Positions 1 to 9,167 are shown, numbered from the stretch's first letter. The stretch: DNA of 64,000 nt from Flavobacteriaceae bacterium (GCA_018402385.1 JAGYJA010000002.1:124001-188000); one strand, 5' to 3'. Notes: generated by a model from the letters alone, not told the origin. Translations and numbers: made by a program.

Positions 1-5
1 TTTAA

Positions 6-476
6 CTTTTTATTTTAACATATTCTTGTAAAACAGCAGAGGATAATACAAAAAAAGTTAATTATGGATTTGATGAATCCTACAAATTAGTTCAAGGTGA
101 AAGTGAATATTCTCTTAATGAAGCAATTGTTGCTGAATATGAAGATTTTATATATTTTGATGATTTTAATCTACCATTAAATAAATACATAATAGGAAAT
201 AATTACAAAATTTACATTTCAGCCGCGATTGAAAATAATGAAAAAGAGCTATTGCATAAATTACTCAATAACACAAAAGTATTCAATTTAATAGATCAAA
301 AAAAAAATGATTTATTCACTAGTCTTTTTTTAAGTAAAAAGGATTTTTTTGTCATTCAAGTTATGTATAGTGAGAGAAAACAAAAAATACCATTTATATT
401 ATCAATGGTAAGTAAGGACTCTACTCTTTTAAAAGAAAATTATGATAAAAATATATTGCTCTCAAAAATCAATTAA
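6..476 (+). CDS. Probable lipoprotein, unknown function, start not visible
   Basis: This open frame runs from the left edge to a stop at 474-476 and has no ATG before position 252. Read from position 6 it begins LFILTYSCKTAEDN, which looks like the end of a lipoprotein signal peptide with the lipid-carrying Cys encoded at 27-29. An in-frame TAA sits at 3-5, so the gene either starts at a non-ATG codon or a base has been gained or lost in the T-rich stretch 7-16. The mature part is acidic and rich in Asn, Lys, Phe and Ile, with no family I recognise. Base composition is very AT-rich (13 G/C in 60 at 181-240). The next gene overlaps its 3' end. Lipoprotein nature is inferred; function is unknown. 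Confidence 0.45.
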   Translation, partial: LFILTYSCKTAEDNTKKVNYGFDESYKLVQGESEYSLNEAIVAEYEDFIYFDDFNLPLNKYIIGNNYKIYISAAIENNEKELLHKLLNNTKVFNLIDQKKNDLFTSLFLSKKDFFVIQVMYSERKQKIPFILSMVSKDSTLLKENYDKNILLSKIN

Positions 477-987
477 ACTTTTATTTGCTTTTTTTACGAC
501 TTCAATTTTAATTTCTTGTGTTCCATTAAAACAATCTCCAAAGAGTTTTGTTTCTGAACAAACAAATGGTATAATAGATTTTTTTGTTAATGATACTGTA
601 ACCCAATATTATATTAAGCCCATTGAATTTTTAAGCAAAGAACCTGGTATTGTTTTAATAGCAGATTTCACCTTACGCTCTGGTAACTTTAGTGAGGATG
701 TTGATGTCAAATTTACTTTAATAGGTAGAGAAAATTTTAATTTTCACGAGTTTGGATCATTTTTTTTTGGCAATATTGAGCTGCTTAATTCACAAGTGAT
801 GTTCAAAGAAAGTAATAAAAAAATTCATAAATTAAGAATTTCAGGTACTTTATCTAAAGATAAATTATCCAAATTAGATTTTGAATCATCATGGTTAACT
901 CTTTATAAAAATAATGAGATTAAATTTATACCAAAAAGGAAAACTAAAAAGGTTTTAAGTAATATAAATTCAGCTTGGATATATTAA
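442..987 (+). CDS. Hypothetical lipoprotein
   Basis: A 181-residue protein starting inside the 3' end of the upstream gene (35-nt overlap). The N-terminus has basic residues, then the hydrophobic run LLFAFFTTSILISC, a convincing lipoprotein signal with lipidated Cys at about residue 26. It should therefore be membrane-anchored after Sec export. The rest is Lys/Asn/Phe-rich with alternating hydrophobic residues suggesting beta structure (residues 45-170), and I recognise no family. The very low GC matches the upstream gene and differs from the metabolic genes that follow, so the pair looks like accessory DNA. Function is not assigned. Confidence 0.6.
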   Translation: MIKIYCSQKSIKLLFAFFTTSILISCVPLKQSPKSFVSEQTNGIIDFFVNDTVTQYYIKPIEFLSKEPGIVLIADFTLRSGNFSEDVDVKFTLIGRENFNFHEFGSFFFGNIELLNSQVMFKESNKKIHKLRISGTLSKDKLSKLDFESSWLTLYKNNEIKFIPKRKTKKVLSNINSAWIY

Positions 988-1185
988 ATAATTTAAAATA
1001 AATGTAATTCAAAGCTTAAATTTGAATTTTTAGATAAATTTTATATTTAATGTATTAATATCAATAAACAAAATTTACAGCTTTTCCAATCCTCATTAAC
1101 TAATAAATTTTTTACGAATCATAAGCTAATACCACCAATTAATAATCTATGGAAGTTAGTTTATGTACTTTCTTTATCTTTTTTC

Positions 1186-1213
1186 AAAAGTAGTATTTTT
1201 GGCTACTTTTTTT
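1186..1213 (+). terminator. Rho-independent terminator candidate
   Basis: AAAAGTAG (1186-1193) pairs with CTACTTTT (1203-1210) across a 9-nt loop and runs into seven T residues. It lies about 200 nt after the lipoprotein pair and 25 nt before aroQ. The stem is AT-rich, so strength is uncertain. Confidence 0.45.
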
Positions 1214-1238
1214 CTATATTCGAAGCTTAATATAATAA

Positions 1239-1661
1239 ATGAAAATCATCATCATTAACGGCCCCAACTTAAACCTTCTTGGAAAAAGGGAAACAGGCAT
1301 CTATGGCTCAAAGAGTTTTGATGATTTTTTTGTCGAAATGCAATTCAAATACAGGGAAATTGAACTCACTTATTTCCAGTCTAATATCGAAGGCGAACTT
1401 ATTGATAAGATTCAGGAGGTGGGATATTCCTTTGATGGTATTGTATTAAATGCTGCTGCTTATACCCATACCTCAGTTGGTATTGGAGACGCCGTTAAAG
1501 CCATTGAGACTCCGGTTGTGGAGGTACATATCTCAAACACATTTTCCAGAGAAGATTACAGACATATTTCATACATCGCTCCAAATGCTATAGGAGTTAT
1601 TGCTGGTTTTGGTCTCCAAAGTTATGAGTTGGCAATTCAAAGTTTTGTATCGGGAAAATAA
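1239..1661 (+). CDS. aroQ: 3-dehydroquinate dehydratase, type II
   Basis: Cytosolic shikimate-pathway enzyme that dehydrates 3-dehydroquinate to 3-dehydroshikimate. At 140 residues it has the normal length of the small dodecameric type II family. The N-terminal signature NGPNLNLLGKRETGIYG is complete, carrying the catalytic Arg17 and Tyr22. NAAAYTHTSVGIGDA (about 71-85) and the EVHISNTFSREDYRH segment (about 96-110), with the catalytic His and substrate-binding Ser/Asn, are also present. The ATG at 1239 starts directly at the first beta strand, as usual. It is flanked by unrelated genes and is probably monocistronic; it is convergent with the thioredoxin-like gene 18 nt away. Identification is secure. 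Confidence 0.97.
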   Translation: MKIIIINGPNLNLLGKRETGIYGSKSFDDFFVEMQFKYREIELTYFQSNIEGELIDKIQEVGYSFDGIVLNAAAYTHTSVGIGDAVKAIETPVVEVHISNTFSREDYRHISYIAPNAIGVIAGFGLQSYELAIQSFVSGK

Positions 1662-1679
1662 AAGCTTGAAATCACAAAC

Positions 1680-2237
1680 TTACACCTTCCACTTAATATT
1701 ACATCCCATACTGGGTTTTTGATCCTTGCGTTGTGGGCTATTGCTGAGTAAATTATCAAGCGCTTCTCTTAAATCTCTGCCAGTTACTTGTATGCTGTTG
1801 CCGGGGCGTGAGTTGTCAAGTTGCCCGCGATAGACTAGTTTTTGTTCATCATCAAACACATAAAAGTCAGGGGTACAGGCAGCATCATAAGCTTTGGCTA
1901 CTTCCTGGGTTTCATCATAAAGGTATGGAAAAGGGTAGTGGTCTTTTTCAGCAAGAATGGCCATTTCTTTTGGGCTGTCTTGCGGATAGTTTTTTGCATC
2001 ATTACTGCTAATGGCTACAAACCCAAAACCTTGAACGTGATAATCATTTGCTGTGCGAATCACTTCATCAATAACGTGTTTAACAAAGGGACAATGGTTG
2101 CAAATAAACATCACAACAAGCCCGTGTTTTCCATACACATCACTCATTGAAACAAATTGATTTGTGACGACATCAATGAGTTTAAAATCAGGTGATTTTG
2201 TTCCTAAAGGTAACATCTTGGATTCTGTGCGAGCCAT
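1680..2237 (-). CDS. Thioredoxin-like / redoxin family protein
   Basis: A 185-residue AhpC/TSA-type thioredoxin-fold protein. It opens with a PxF-type beta strand (GTKSPDFKLIDV, residues 13-24) and carries a CxxC-like active site, ICNHCPFV, near residue 46, followed by an alpha helix. A cis-proline-type TPDFYVFD loop near 122 and a conserved C-terminal PSMGCNIKWKV end complete the pattern of the CNHCPFVKH subfamily, widespread in Bacteroidota and cyanobacteria. No signal peptide is seen, so it is probably a cytosolic thiol oxidoreductase or peroxiredoxin-like protein. The physiological substrate of this subfamily is not established as far as I know. It is convergent with aroQ. Confidence 0.85.
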   Translation of the reverse strand: MARTESKMLPLGTKSPDFKLIDVVTNQFVSMSDVYGKHGLVVMFICNHCPFVKHVIDEVIRTANDYHVQGFGFVAISSNDAKNYPQDSPKEMAILAEKDHYPFPYLYDETQEVAKAYDAACTPDFYVFDDEQKLVYRGQLDNSRPGNSIQVTGRDLREALDNLLSNSPQRKDQKPSMGCNIKWKV

Positions 2238-2313
2238 AATCTTTTTTATTCTCCTAAAATACGACTTTTTAGGTTTTAATAGGAGTCGCTTTTTATAAAA
2301 CTTTGTAAAAATT

Positions 2314-2344
2314 TTGGTGAGCTATTATATTGATTGTAAATTTA
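2314..2344 (+). promoter_or_regulatory. Putative promoter of the 2365 gene
   Basis: TTG at 2314-2316, a 20-nt spacer and TAAATTTA at 2337-2344 resemble the Bacteroidota promoter TTG-N19-TAnnTTTG with one mismatch. It predicts transcription from about 2351 and supports the ATG at 2365 as the start rather than a TTG further upstream. Confidence 0.45.
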
Positions 2345-2364
2345 GAAAACTAAAATTCAAACAA

Positions 2365-2676
2365 ATGAAAGCATCATACCAAACTCTGTCAGAAGCGATT
2401 GCAGATTATCAGGAAAAGGGATACACAGCAGATTTTAATTTGACTGAAAATCACCTGGAATCCAAATCAATGAAGCAAATGTGGAAAGCTGAGGAACTCA
2501 CTGTTGTTAAGTTTTATCGATTTGAAGGGGAGTCTAACCCGTCAGACAACTCGATCTTATATGTCATTGAAACCAATGATGGTAAAAAGGGATTGCTGGT
2601 TGATAGCTATGGAGCTCAACGGGGTGCAATTTCTTCAGAATTGATTCAAAAGTTAAAAATGGATACTCAAAAATGA
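2365..2676 (+). CDS. Small conserved Bacteroidota protein
   Basis: A 103-residue soluble protein beginning MKASYQTLSEAIADYQEKGY. It belongs to a small family common in Flavobacteriia whose members often carry the label phosphoribosylpyrophosphate synthetase. Nothing here supports that label: there is no PRPP loop and the protein is one third of the needed length. Recognisable parts are an N-terminal helix, TADFNL, VVKFYRFEGESNPSDNSILY and GKKGLLVDSYG. I chose the ATG at 2365 because the frame upstream opens only with a TTG and a promoter-like element ends at 2344. The stop overlaps the start of csaA by 4 nt (ATGA), implying translational coupling. Function unknown. Confidence 0.8.
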   Translation: MKASYQTLSEAIADYQEKGYTADFNLTENHLESKSMKQMWKAEELTVVKFYRFEGESNPSDNSILYVIETNDGKKGLLVDSYGAQRGAISSELIQKLKMDTQK

Positions 2677-3011
2677 CAACAATCAACTGGGACCAATTCT
2701 CAGCTATTGAGATGCGTGTGGGTACCATTATAAATGTCGAGCTGTTTCCGGAAGCATTCAAACCGGCATACAAACTTACTATTGATTTTGGTGAAAAAAT
2801 TGGTGTAAAAAAAACATCGGCACAACTCACAAAACGTTATACTCCTGAGACTTTGCTTAATATGCAAATTGTTGCAGTTACCAATTTTCCGCCAAAACAA
2901 ATTGCAAATTTTATCAGTGAATGTCTTGTGCTTGGAGCTGTTGATGATCAAGGAGATGTTGTATTATTGCAGCCTGAGAGTCACTCAAAAAACGGTTTAC
3001 GGATTGCTTAA
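2673..3011 (+). CDS. csaA: CsaA-like tRNA-binding domain protein
   Basis: A 112-residue single-domain OB-fold protein of the tRNA-binding/CsaA family. The signature IEMRVGTIINVELFPEA lies at residues 12-28, FGEKIGVKKTSAQL follows near 40, and PKQIANFISECLVLGA near 75-90. CsaA of Bacillus is a dimeric chaperone linked to protein export; the same domain occurs as the tRNA-binding C-terminus of some methionyl-tRNA synthetases. Its start overlaps the preceding gene by 4 nt, so both are probably co-translated. Its stop overlaps the 3' end of the convergent chromate transporter gene by 4 nt, leaving no room for a terminator. Family assignment is secure; the export role is inferred. Confidence 0.92.
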   Translation: MTTINWDQFSAIEMRVGTIINVELFPEAFKPAYKLTIDFGEKIGVKKTSAQLTKRYTPETLLNMQIVAVTNFPPKQIANFISECLVLGAVDDQGDVVLLQPESHSKNGLRIA

Positions 3012-4153
3012 AAGAATAACAACAGCCTTCCAATTATAGCACTGCCCAGTATAATCCATACGACATTAATTCTTTTGAACTTGAATGTCATCACAAAGCT
3101 AAGAATTGCAATTAAAATTGATTGCCAGCTAAATAGAACCTCAAAAGACATTTTAAGCAATACAGAAAGCATAACTGCCACTGCTGCAATATTTACGCAA
3201 TCTAGAAAATAACCCAACAATTTTGAACGCCTCATTTTTTGAACAAAGGGGTTGAGAATTAATACAAACAAAAAAGAAGGTAAAAATATGCCTAGTGTAG
3301 CTAAAAATGCTCCTGAAAACCCACCCAATTGATATCCAATAAAAGTTGCTGTAGTTAATACCGGACCGGGAGTAAACTGTCCTACAGCGATAGCATCCAT
3401 TAAGGATTCTCTATTCATTATTCCAGTCGCAACAAGTTCAGCATCTAGATATGCAAAAAGTACATAACCACTACCATATAAAATTGCTCCCACTTTTAGA
3501 AATGTCCAGAAAATTTTCGCTGATGAAATACTGAAAAACAAATGAAGCAGATTTGAAGTCAGAAATGCCGGGATTATTAAAGAAATGCTTTTGAATTCTC
3601 TCTTATTTTTAAAATATAATAAAAAAGTACCCAATATGCCTGCAGCCAGCAGCGCAATAACCTCACTCAAACCAATAAGGGAAACAAGTAGAACCAAAGC
3701 ACCCAGCATACCCAAAGTAATAGATTTCAATGCTTTTTGCCCTAACTTGATTATAGCTAATGCTATGATAGATAAAACGGCAGGCTTTATTCCAAACAAA
3801 AACGGCTCCACTTCCGGAAGTTTACCATATTCAATATAGAAATATGCCAATAGTAAAGTAAAAAGTACTGCCGGAAGAATAAAGCAGCTTCCGGCAACAA
3901 ACAATCCCTTCCAACCCGCTCTTTCATATCCGCAATGCATGGTCATTTCGGTGGAGTTGGGTCCGGGAATTAAATTAGTAGCCCCCACAAGGTCTAGAAA
4001 GTGTTGGCGTGTCATCCATTTTTTTTTAGAAACAACCTCAGTTTCCATCATGGCAATATGAGCAGCAGGACCACCAAATGATATAAACCCCAATTTTAAA
4101 AAAACAAGTGCAAGTTCTTTAAGTCTTTTTCTTTGCTCTTTTTTATCTGACAT
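3008..4153 (-). CDS. chrA: Chromate transporter (CHR family)
   Basis: An inner-membrane protein of 381 residues with two homologous CHR halves. The first carries FGGPAAHIAMME (about 26-37) and NLIPGPNSTEM (about 60-70). The second carries the equivalent AVGQFTPGPVLTTATFIGYQLGG (about 257-279). Each half has several hydrophobic segments, giving ten or more membrane spans. ChrA proteins export chromate by proton exchange; in many genomes the real substrate is uncertain. Its start codon overlaps the stop of the upstream M14 peptidase gene (TAATG), so the two are likely translationally coupled. There is no regulator next to it. Confidence 0.93.
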   Translation of the reverse strand: MSDKKEQRKRLKELALVFLKLGFISFGGPAAHIAMMETEVVSKKKWMTRQHFLDLVGATNLIPGPNSTEMTMHCGYERAGWKGLFVAGSCFILPAVLFTLLLAYFYIEYGKLPEVEPFLFGIKPAVLSIIALAIIKLGQKALKSITLGMLGALVLLVSLIGLSEVIALLAAGILGTFLLYFKNKREFKSISLIIPAFLTSNLLHLFFSISSAKIFWTFLKVGAILYGSGYVLFAYLDAELVATGIMNRESLMDAIAVGQFTPGPVLTTATFIGYQLGGFSGAFLATLGIFLPSFLFVLILNPFVQKMRRSKLLGYFLDCVNIAAVAVMLSVLLKMSFEVLFSWQSILIAILSFVMTFKFKRINVVWIILGSAIIGRLLLFF

Positions 4154-6666
4154 TACATAAGGTCTCCAAAAAATATAGCATTCATTAATAATTTATTAGT
4201 TCCAAACCAAAATGCTCTAAAATTTGTGTTTTCAGTGAATAAAATCACTTTTCCTCTACCAAAACCGGATGCTCTAAAAGCAGAGGTGCTACCAAGCTCT
4301 TTAAGTGTCTTTTCATGAATGTAACCACTTAAAAGAGGTGCAGCGGTAAATAGAATGGGGTTGTTGAAGCTTTGTTCATCTGGCTCAAGTATCAATGTAG
4401 AGTTTTTAAATAATGGCAATGTGTTGTTTTTATATCCAAAATTGACAGGATGTGAGCGGTCAATCTTAGTTTCAAATATGGCACCACCAATGCGTTTGGC
4501 ACCAAAATAATCCCTTCTTTCTTCAAAGGAGACCTGAGTGGCAGTATCCTGAGTGCTCTTAAACTTCAACTTCAGTATCTCATTACTGTTTAGCCATTGT
4601 GCAGCATTTTTATATCCAATCAATATGCCGCCTGCTCTAATCCAGTCTTTCACTTTTTCTGTATCTCCATTATCAAATGCAGAGCCCCAACTGTTTGGTA
4701 AAATAAGATGTGTATAACGGCTTAAATCGACTCTGCTAAAACTTCGGGTATCGAGTTTTGTGATGGGCATGTCATAGCGCTGGTCAAACAAATGCCAAAT
4801 TTCACCGGCATCAGATGGAGTGATTCCATCGCCCACCATAAGTGCTACTTTGGGAACTGTAATTGTTCTAAAATTATTACTTCCCAAATTAATACCTTCA
4901 GTCAAACCTGTACTTACCGGAGTGATGTTGATATGTGTTTTTTTGGCAATTTCGTTTAATTCTTTTGCTAATTCTGTTTTGTTGAGTTTTTGGTTTTGCA
5001 CCGGAATAAGTATCGTGCCATAATCATATTCTTTTCCGTCAAGCGAAAAGGTTTTTAAGCCCACTTTGGCTCTTATTCCCTTGTCTAATATTAAATACAA
5101 GGCTTTTGGAGAATAGTATTCATGCCATTCCATAAGGTATGCATAATCTGAAGTTGTTATGTTTTGTATTTGGGGTAAACTCACTTCTTTGATTTCTTCA
5201 CCCATTTGGTTGAGGGGTGCATTTTCACTATAATCAAGATTGAAAGCCAGTGGATATGTCCAGGCAGAAACATCATAAAACAAGCTGTCTTCAAAGCTTG
5301 TGCGTTTTTCAAAAATGGCATTAATTAGACGAGATTGTCGTTGATTTTTTGGAACTATATAACTGTGCGTTTTTTTATAATTTTTACCGTTTAGGGTAAA
5401 GTCATTTTTAATTTGGTGTACTTTGATTTTATGTTGTTGTAGGATTTCTGCAAGATGATATCCTTTGGCAGCATCTTTTTCATCACCAAAAACGATAGCT
5501 CCTGCATTTGCCTCCTTGCGTGCATCTTGATAAAATTGACGCTGGTAATTGAGTAAGTTTTCGCGTAAAGCGACTCCGGCATCAATGGTTGAAAGTGAAG
5601 TGACAAATTGATTTTTAATGGTAAATGGAAAAGTAAGCAAGCCATTATCACTTTCCTGAGCGTGTCCTCTGGAGGAGGCTTGCTCAAAGAGGATTCCAAC
5701 ACTGCCATTGATATCTGGAAAAGTGGAACCTTTGCCATAATAGAAATCGTCAAAATCTTCTTTGGCATAATACAGGCTTCCAATTTTATCGAGTGCTTCA
5801 GCGTGAAATTGAGCAATATCTCCTGTCAAATCTTGATTTTTTTTAGGAGTCAATGGATGTGTTCTAGATGGAATACCCGGCTGAAAGAAAAAGGTACTGT
5901 TTGTTCCCATTTCGTGATGATCTGTAAGAATGTTTGGATACCATTTGTGGAAGGTTTCTATGCGAGCCCGGCTATCTGGCATTTGAGCTGGCAACCAGTC
6001 ACGGTTCATATCAAACCAATAATGGTTTGTGCGACCACCTGGCCAGGTTTCACTGTATTCCCGGTCGTTTGGATCTGGGTTGATGTTTTTGCTTTTGTGA
6101 ATATTCACCCAGGAGGCAAATCGTTGTAAACCATCAGGATTAAAAGATGGGTCAAATAGAATCACAGCATTTTTAAGGATATTGTCAATTTTTGGGCCTT
6201 GGGCTGCAGCCAAATAATAAGCCACTGCAAGTGCAGCGTTTGTGCCACTTGGCTCATTTCCGTGGATGGAATAGCCCTGATTGATAACAACAGGCATCGT
6301 TGAAATGTCTATTGAACCGGCATTGGGACCTGATAATTGCAGATGATTTTGACGAATGGTTTCTAGCCGGTTGTGATTTTCAGGAGATGTAATTGTGAGT
6401 AATATAAGAGGTCTTCCTTCAAAAGTATTTCCTCTGTTTTCAATTGTGATGCGGTCACTTGCATTGGCAAGTGCGGTCATGTATTGAACCAGTTTATCGT
6501 GAGTAATATGCCATTCACCCACTTCGTGTCCTATGATACTTTTTGGCGTTGGGATAGAGCTGTCGTAAGTAAAATCATTCGGGAGGTAGTAGTTTAAGTC
6601 TATTGGTTTTTCTTGTGAAAAAAGGGGCATGCTCACAAAGATTGTGAGGAGTAAAAATCGAATCAT
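4153..6666 (-). CDS. Secreted M14 family zinc carboxypeptidase
   Basis: An 837-residue exported metallopeptidase. A signal peptide (MIRFLLLTIFVSMPLFSQ) precedes the M14 domain at about residues 45-340. Zinc ligands are visible as HGNE (His135, Glu138) and His250 or His251 in LTDHHEMG. The catalytic glutamate is Glu328 in GILFEQASSRG, and NPDG plus WFDMNRDW mark the substrate pocket. The C-terminal 400 residues include a stretch (about 600-830) resembling the glutamine-amidotransferase-like domains often attached to flavobacterial M14 enzymes. Such enzymes degrade peptides in the periplasm or outside the cell. The gene is directly followed by chrA with a 1-nt overlap; why a chromate transporter follows is unclear. 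No type IX sorting tail is obvious. Confidence 0.92.
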   Translation of the reverse strand: MIRFLLLTIFVSMPLFSQEKPIDLNYYLPNDFTYDSSIPTPKSIIGHEVGEWHITHDKLVQYMTALANASDRITIENRGNTFEGRPLILLTITSPENHNRLETIRQNHLQLSGPNAGSIDISTMPVVINQGYSIHGNEPSGTNAALAVAYYLAAAQGPKIDNILKNAVILFDPSFNPDGLQRFASWVNIHKSKNINPDPNDREYSETWPGGRTNHYWFDMNRDWLPAQMPDSRARIETFHKWYPNILTDHHEMGTNSTFFFQPGIPSRTHPLTPKKNQDLTGDIAQFHAEALDKIGSLYYAKEDFDDFYYGKGSTFPDINGSVGILFEQASSRGHAQESDNGLLTFPFTIKNQFVTSLSTIDAGVALRENLLNYQRQFYQDARKEANAGAIVFGDEKDAAKGYHLAEILQQHKIKVHQIKNDFTLNGKNYKKTHSYIVPKNQRQSRLINAIFEKRTSFEDSLFYDVSAWTYPLAFNLDYSENAPLNQMGEEIKEVSLPQIQNITTSDYAYLMEWHEYYSPKALYLILDKGIRAKVGLKTFSLDGKEYDYGTILIPVQNQKLNKTELAKELNEIAKKTHINITPVSTGLTEGINLGSNNFRTITVPKVALMVGDGITPSDAGEIWHLFDQRYDMPITKLDTRSFSRVDLSRYTHLILPNSWGSAFDNGDTEKVKDWIRAGGILIGYKNAAQWLNSNEILKLKFKSTQDTATQVSFEERRDYFGAKRIGGAIFETKIDRSHPVNFGYKNNTLPLFKNSTLILEPDEQSFNNPILFTAAPLLSGYIHEKTLKELGSTSAFRASGFGRGKVILFTENTNFRAFWFGTNKLLMNAIFFGDLM

Positions 6667-6697
6667 AATAAATTATTAAAGTGTGGGCTATAAAGAT

Positions 6698-6730
6698 AAA
6701 AAAAACCGCCCTAAAAAGTAGAACGGTTTT
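6698..6730 (-). terminator. Rho-independent terminator of the PUR-family gene
   Basis: On the reverse strand AAAACCG (6730-6724) pairs with CGGTTTT (6708-6702) over a 15-nt loop and is followed by a T run. It lies 25 nt beyond the stop of the gene at 6755-7147 and separates it from the M14 gene. Confidence 0.7.
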
Positions 6731-6754
6731 GTAATGAATCGTAAAAAAATGATG

Positions 6755-7147
6755 TTAAATGTCTTCAAAATTAATGTCAGTAAAGCTTTCTGAGCTTTTT
6801 TTCTTTTCATCATCATCTTCAGATTGAATTACATCAGTTTCAGTTTCTTTTTTGAAGTCTTTTTGATGACGTTCACTAATAACCTCTTCACCTTTTTCAT
6901 TAATGATGTAATCTATCATCTCATCTACATTTTCTTTGAAGCTTGCAAAGTCTTCTTTGTAGAGATAAATTTTATGTTTTTTGTAATGGAAAGATCCATC
7001 ATCATTAGTGAATTTTTTACTCTCGGTAATGGTTAAATAATAATCACCGGCTCTGGTTGCTCTTACATCAAAAAAATAGGTTCTTCTTCCGGCGCGCAAT
7101 ACTTTTGAATAGATTTCTTCTTGCTCCATCATATCGTTTTCACTCAT
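6755..7147 (-). CDS. PUR family (DUF3276) DNA/RNA-binding protein
   Basis: A 130-residue basic/acidic protein of the PUR family, bacterial relatives of eukaryotic Pur-alpha that bind single-stranded nucleic acid. The PUR repeat spans about residues 10-85: EIYSKVLRAGRRTYFFDVRA, then DYYLTITESKKF and a strand-rich KIYLYKEDF segment. The tail (about 95-130) is acidic and low in complexity (EDDDEKKKSSE). The family is almost universal in Bacteroidota, and Borrelia EbfC-neighbour BpuR is a distant relative. It sits 65 nt downstream of the ABC exporter gene and has its own terminator. The role here is not known; binding to nucleic acid is inferred from the family. Confidence 0.92.
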   Translation of the reverse strand: MSENDMMEQEEIYSKVLRAGRRTYFFDVRATRAGDYYLTITESKKFTNDDGSFHYKKHKIYLYKEDFASFKENVDEMIDYIINEKGEEVISERHQKDFKKETETDVIQSEDDDEKKKSSESFTDINFEDI

Positions 7148-7212
7148 AGTCTAAATAGTTTAAATTATTTCAAGTCAAAAATCTAAAAAAAAATAGTATT
7201 GAGCAACAAATT

Positions 7213-8971
7213 TTAGTTTTCTTTTTCTAAAAGTTGTTTGGCATACAATTCTTTGTAATAGCCATCTTTTTCCAGTAGTTGATTGTGAGTGCCTTTTTGG
7301 ATTATTTGTCCGTCTTTAAGCACTATAATTTTATCGGCATTTTTAGCGGCAGCTATTCTGTGGCTTACGATAATTGCTGTTTTATTTTTTGAAAGATTTT
7401 GAAGGTTGTTTAAAATCTTTTCTTCGGTTTCTGTGTCAACCGCAGAGAGACAATCGTCAAACAAATAAATATTTGGGTCTTTAATCAAGGCTCTTGCGAT
7501 GGAGACTCGTTGTTTTTGTCCACCACTCAAAGTGATGCCTCTCTCTCCAAGTACGGTATCATACTTTTTAGTGAAACCCATAATATTTTTGTGAACAGAA
7601 GCCAGCTTTGCAGCATTGAAGACCTCTTCATCTGTGGCATCTTCTTTACCAAATCTAATGTTGTTTTTTATGCTTTCGCTAAATAGAAAAGCATCCTGTG
7701 GAACATAGCCAATGGCTCGCCTAAGGTCTGTTAAGTTAACAGATTGAAGGGGTTTATCGTCAATCAATATCTCACCTTGAGTTACATCATAGAGCCTTCC
7801 AATCAATTCGAGAATGGTGGATTTTCCAGAGCCTGTATGACCTAAAATTACAAGTGTTTCACCCGAGTTGACGGTAAATGAAAAGTCTTTTAAAGCTGTT
7901 ATATGTGTGTCAGGATATGTAAATGTCACATTTTTAAATTCTATTTTTCCTTTTATTGGTGTATGGTTTAGGGTGTTGTTTTTAACTTGTGGTTTTTCAT
8001 TTAAAAATTCATTAATACGTTTTTGAGAAGCAGCGGCTTGTTGAACCATGGAAGTTACCCAACCCACTACTGCAACCGGCCAGGTAAGCATGTTAACAAA
8101 AATTATAAACTCAACGATTGTTCCCAATTCAGCAATTTCACCGTTTAAATATTGGTTTCCACCAATAAAAATGACGAGTAAATTACTGGCTCCAATTAGT
8201 AAAATCATCAATGGAAAAAAGAGCGCTTGTACTTTTACCAAATCAACGTTTTTATCTTTACTTTCATTGGCAAGCGTAACAAACTCAGTATTGATTTGTG
8301 GTTCAATGGCATACGCTTTTATGACTGAAACCCCACTAAACGTTTCTTGTGTGAATGTAGTTAGTTTTGAAAGGTATTGTTGAACAATGGTGCTTCTATG
8401 GTTTATTGCCACACTCAAACGATAAATGGCTATAGACAATATGGGAAAGGGAATGATAGTGTATAATGTCAAAGAAGGAGCTTGACTGTACATATAGCTT
8501 ATAACAACTATAAATAAAGTGATTGTTTGAACACTATACATCAGGGCTGGCCCGGCATACATTCTCACTTTTGAAACATCTTCACTAATGCGATTCATTA
8601 AATCTCCCGTTCTGTTTTGTTTGTAAAAAGCATAGGGACAGAACTTGATAGTGTTTATAAATTTCATTTTTTAAATCAAATTCAATGCGTCTGGAAACTA
8701 CAATAAAGGTTTGGCGCATCAAGAAAGTGAAAAGAGCTGCAAACAGTGTTGCGCCAACCAGGAGTCCAATATTAATCAACAATTGTTTTTCAACAGCTGC
8801 TCGGTCACCCATACCGTTATTGATTGCATTTTCAACGAGCGTTACAGAATCTCCGATAAGTTTAGGGGTAATCAATGCAAAAAGTCGTGCGCAAATGGTA
8901 ATGACCAATCCCAGGAGGAGCATTCCTTTATATTTGATAAAGTATTTGTTGAGATGCTTTAGTTCTTTCAT
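7213..8971 (-). pseudogene. ABC exporter (MdlB/MsbA-like), one-base frameshift
   Basis: Two reverse-strand frames together make one fused permease-ATPase of about 585 residues. The first (8585-8971) holds the first membrane helices; the second (open to 7213) holds the rest of the membrane domain and the ATPase. The ATPase has Walker A GHTGSGKST, signature LSGGQKQR and Walker B YLFDDCLSAVD. The frames meet at A5 (8625-8629, T5 on the coding strand). Removing one base restores HYQVLSLCFYKQNRTGDLM, the normal continuation of the family. The rest of both halves is undamaged. I therefore favour a sequencing indel or a very recent mutation over an old pseudogene. Exporters of this type move lipids or drugs; the substrate is unknown. 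Confidence 0.85.
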
Positions 8972-9136
8972 ATATTATTTCATTTCAGAAATTTCAACTC
9001 ATTTTTATATGGACTCTTTTTTTGGTTAAATTTTTGGTTTCAAGACCTATTGACTAAAAAATTGATTTGAATAATTATAATCTAAAGAAGCCATTTTTCA
9101 ATCCTGCTTAAAATATTTGATTTAACACATTTTTTA

Positions 9137-9167
9137 TTGAAACACATTAAATAAACTACTACTTTTG
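9137..9167 (+). promoter_or_regulatory. Promoter of the amino-acid dehydrogenase gene
   Basis: TTG at 9137-9139, a 20-nt spacer and a perfect TACTTTTG at 9160-9167 match the Bacteroidota promoter. Transcription would start near 9174, giving a leader of about 42 nt before the ATG at 9216. Confidence 0.75.

Noticed and set aside
2314..2364. Longer N-terminus for the 2365 gene starting at TTG 2314
   Set aside because: It would begin within the promoter-like element, and the protein family starts at MKASYQ-type sequence.
5608..6129. Forward-strand open frame of 173 codons inside the M14 gene region
   Set aside because: It lies opposite a clear peptidase gene, and its composition shows no family features.
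8615..8640. Programmed +1 frameshift in the ABC exporter
   Set aside because: There is no known slippery pattern or conservation argument, and one base in a homopolymer restores the normal protein, so an indel is the simpler reading.
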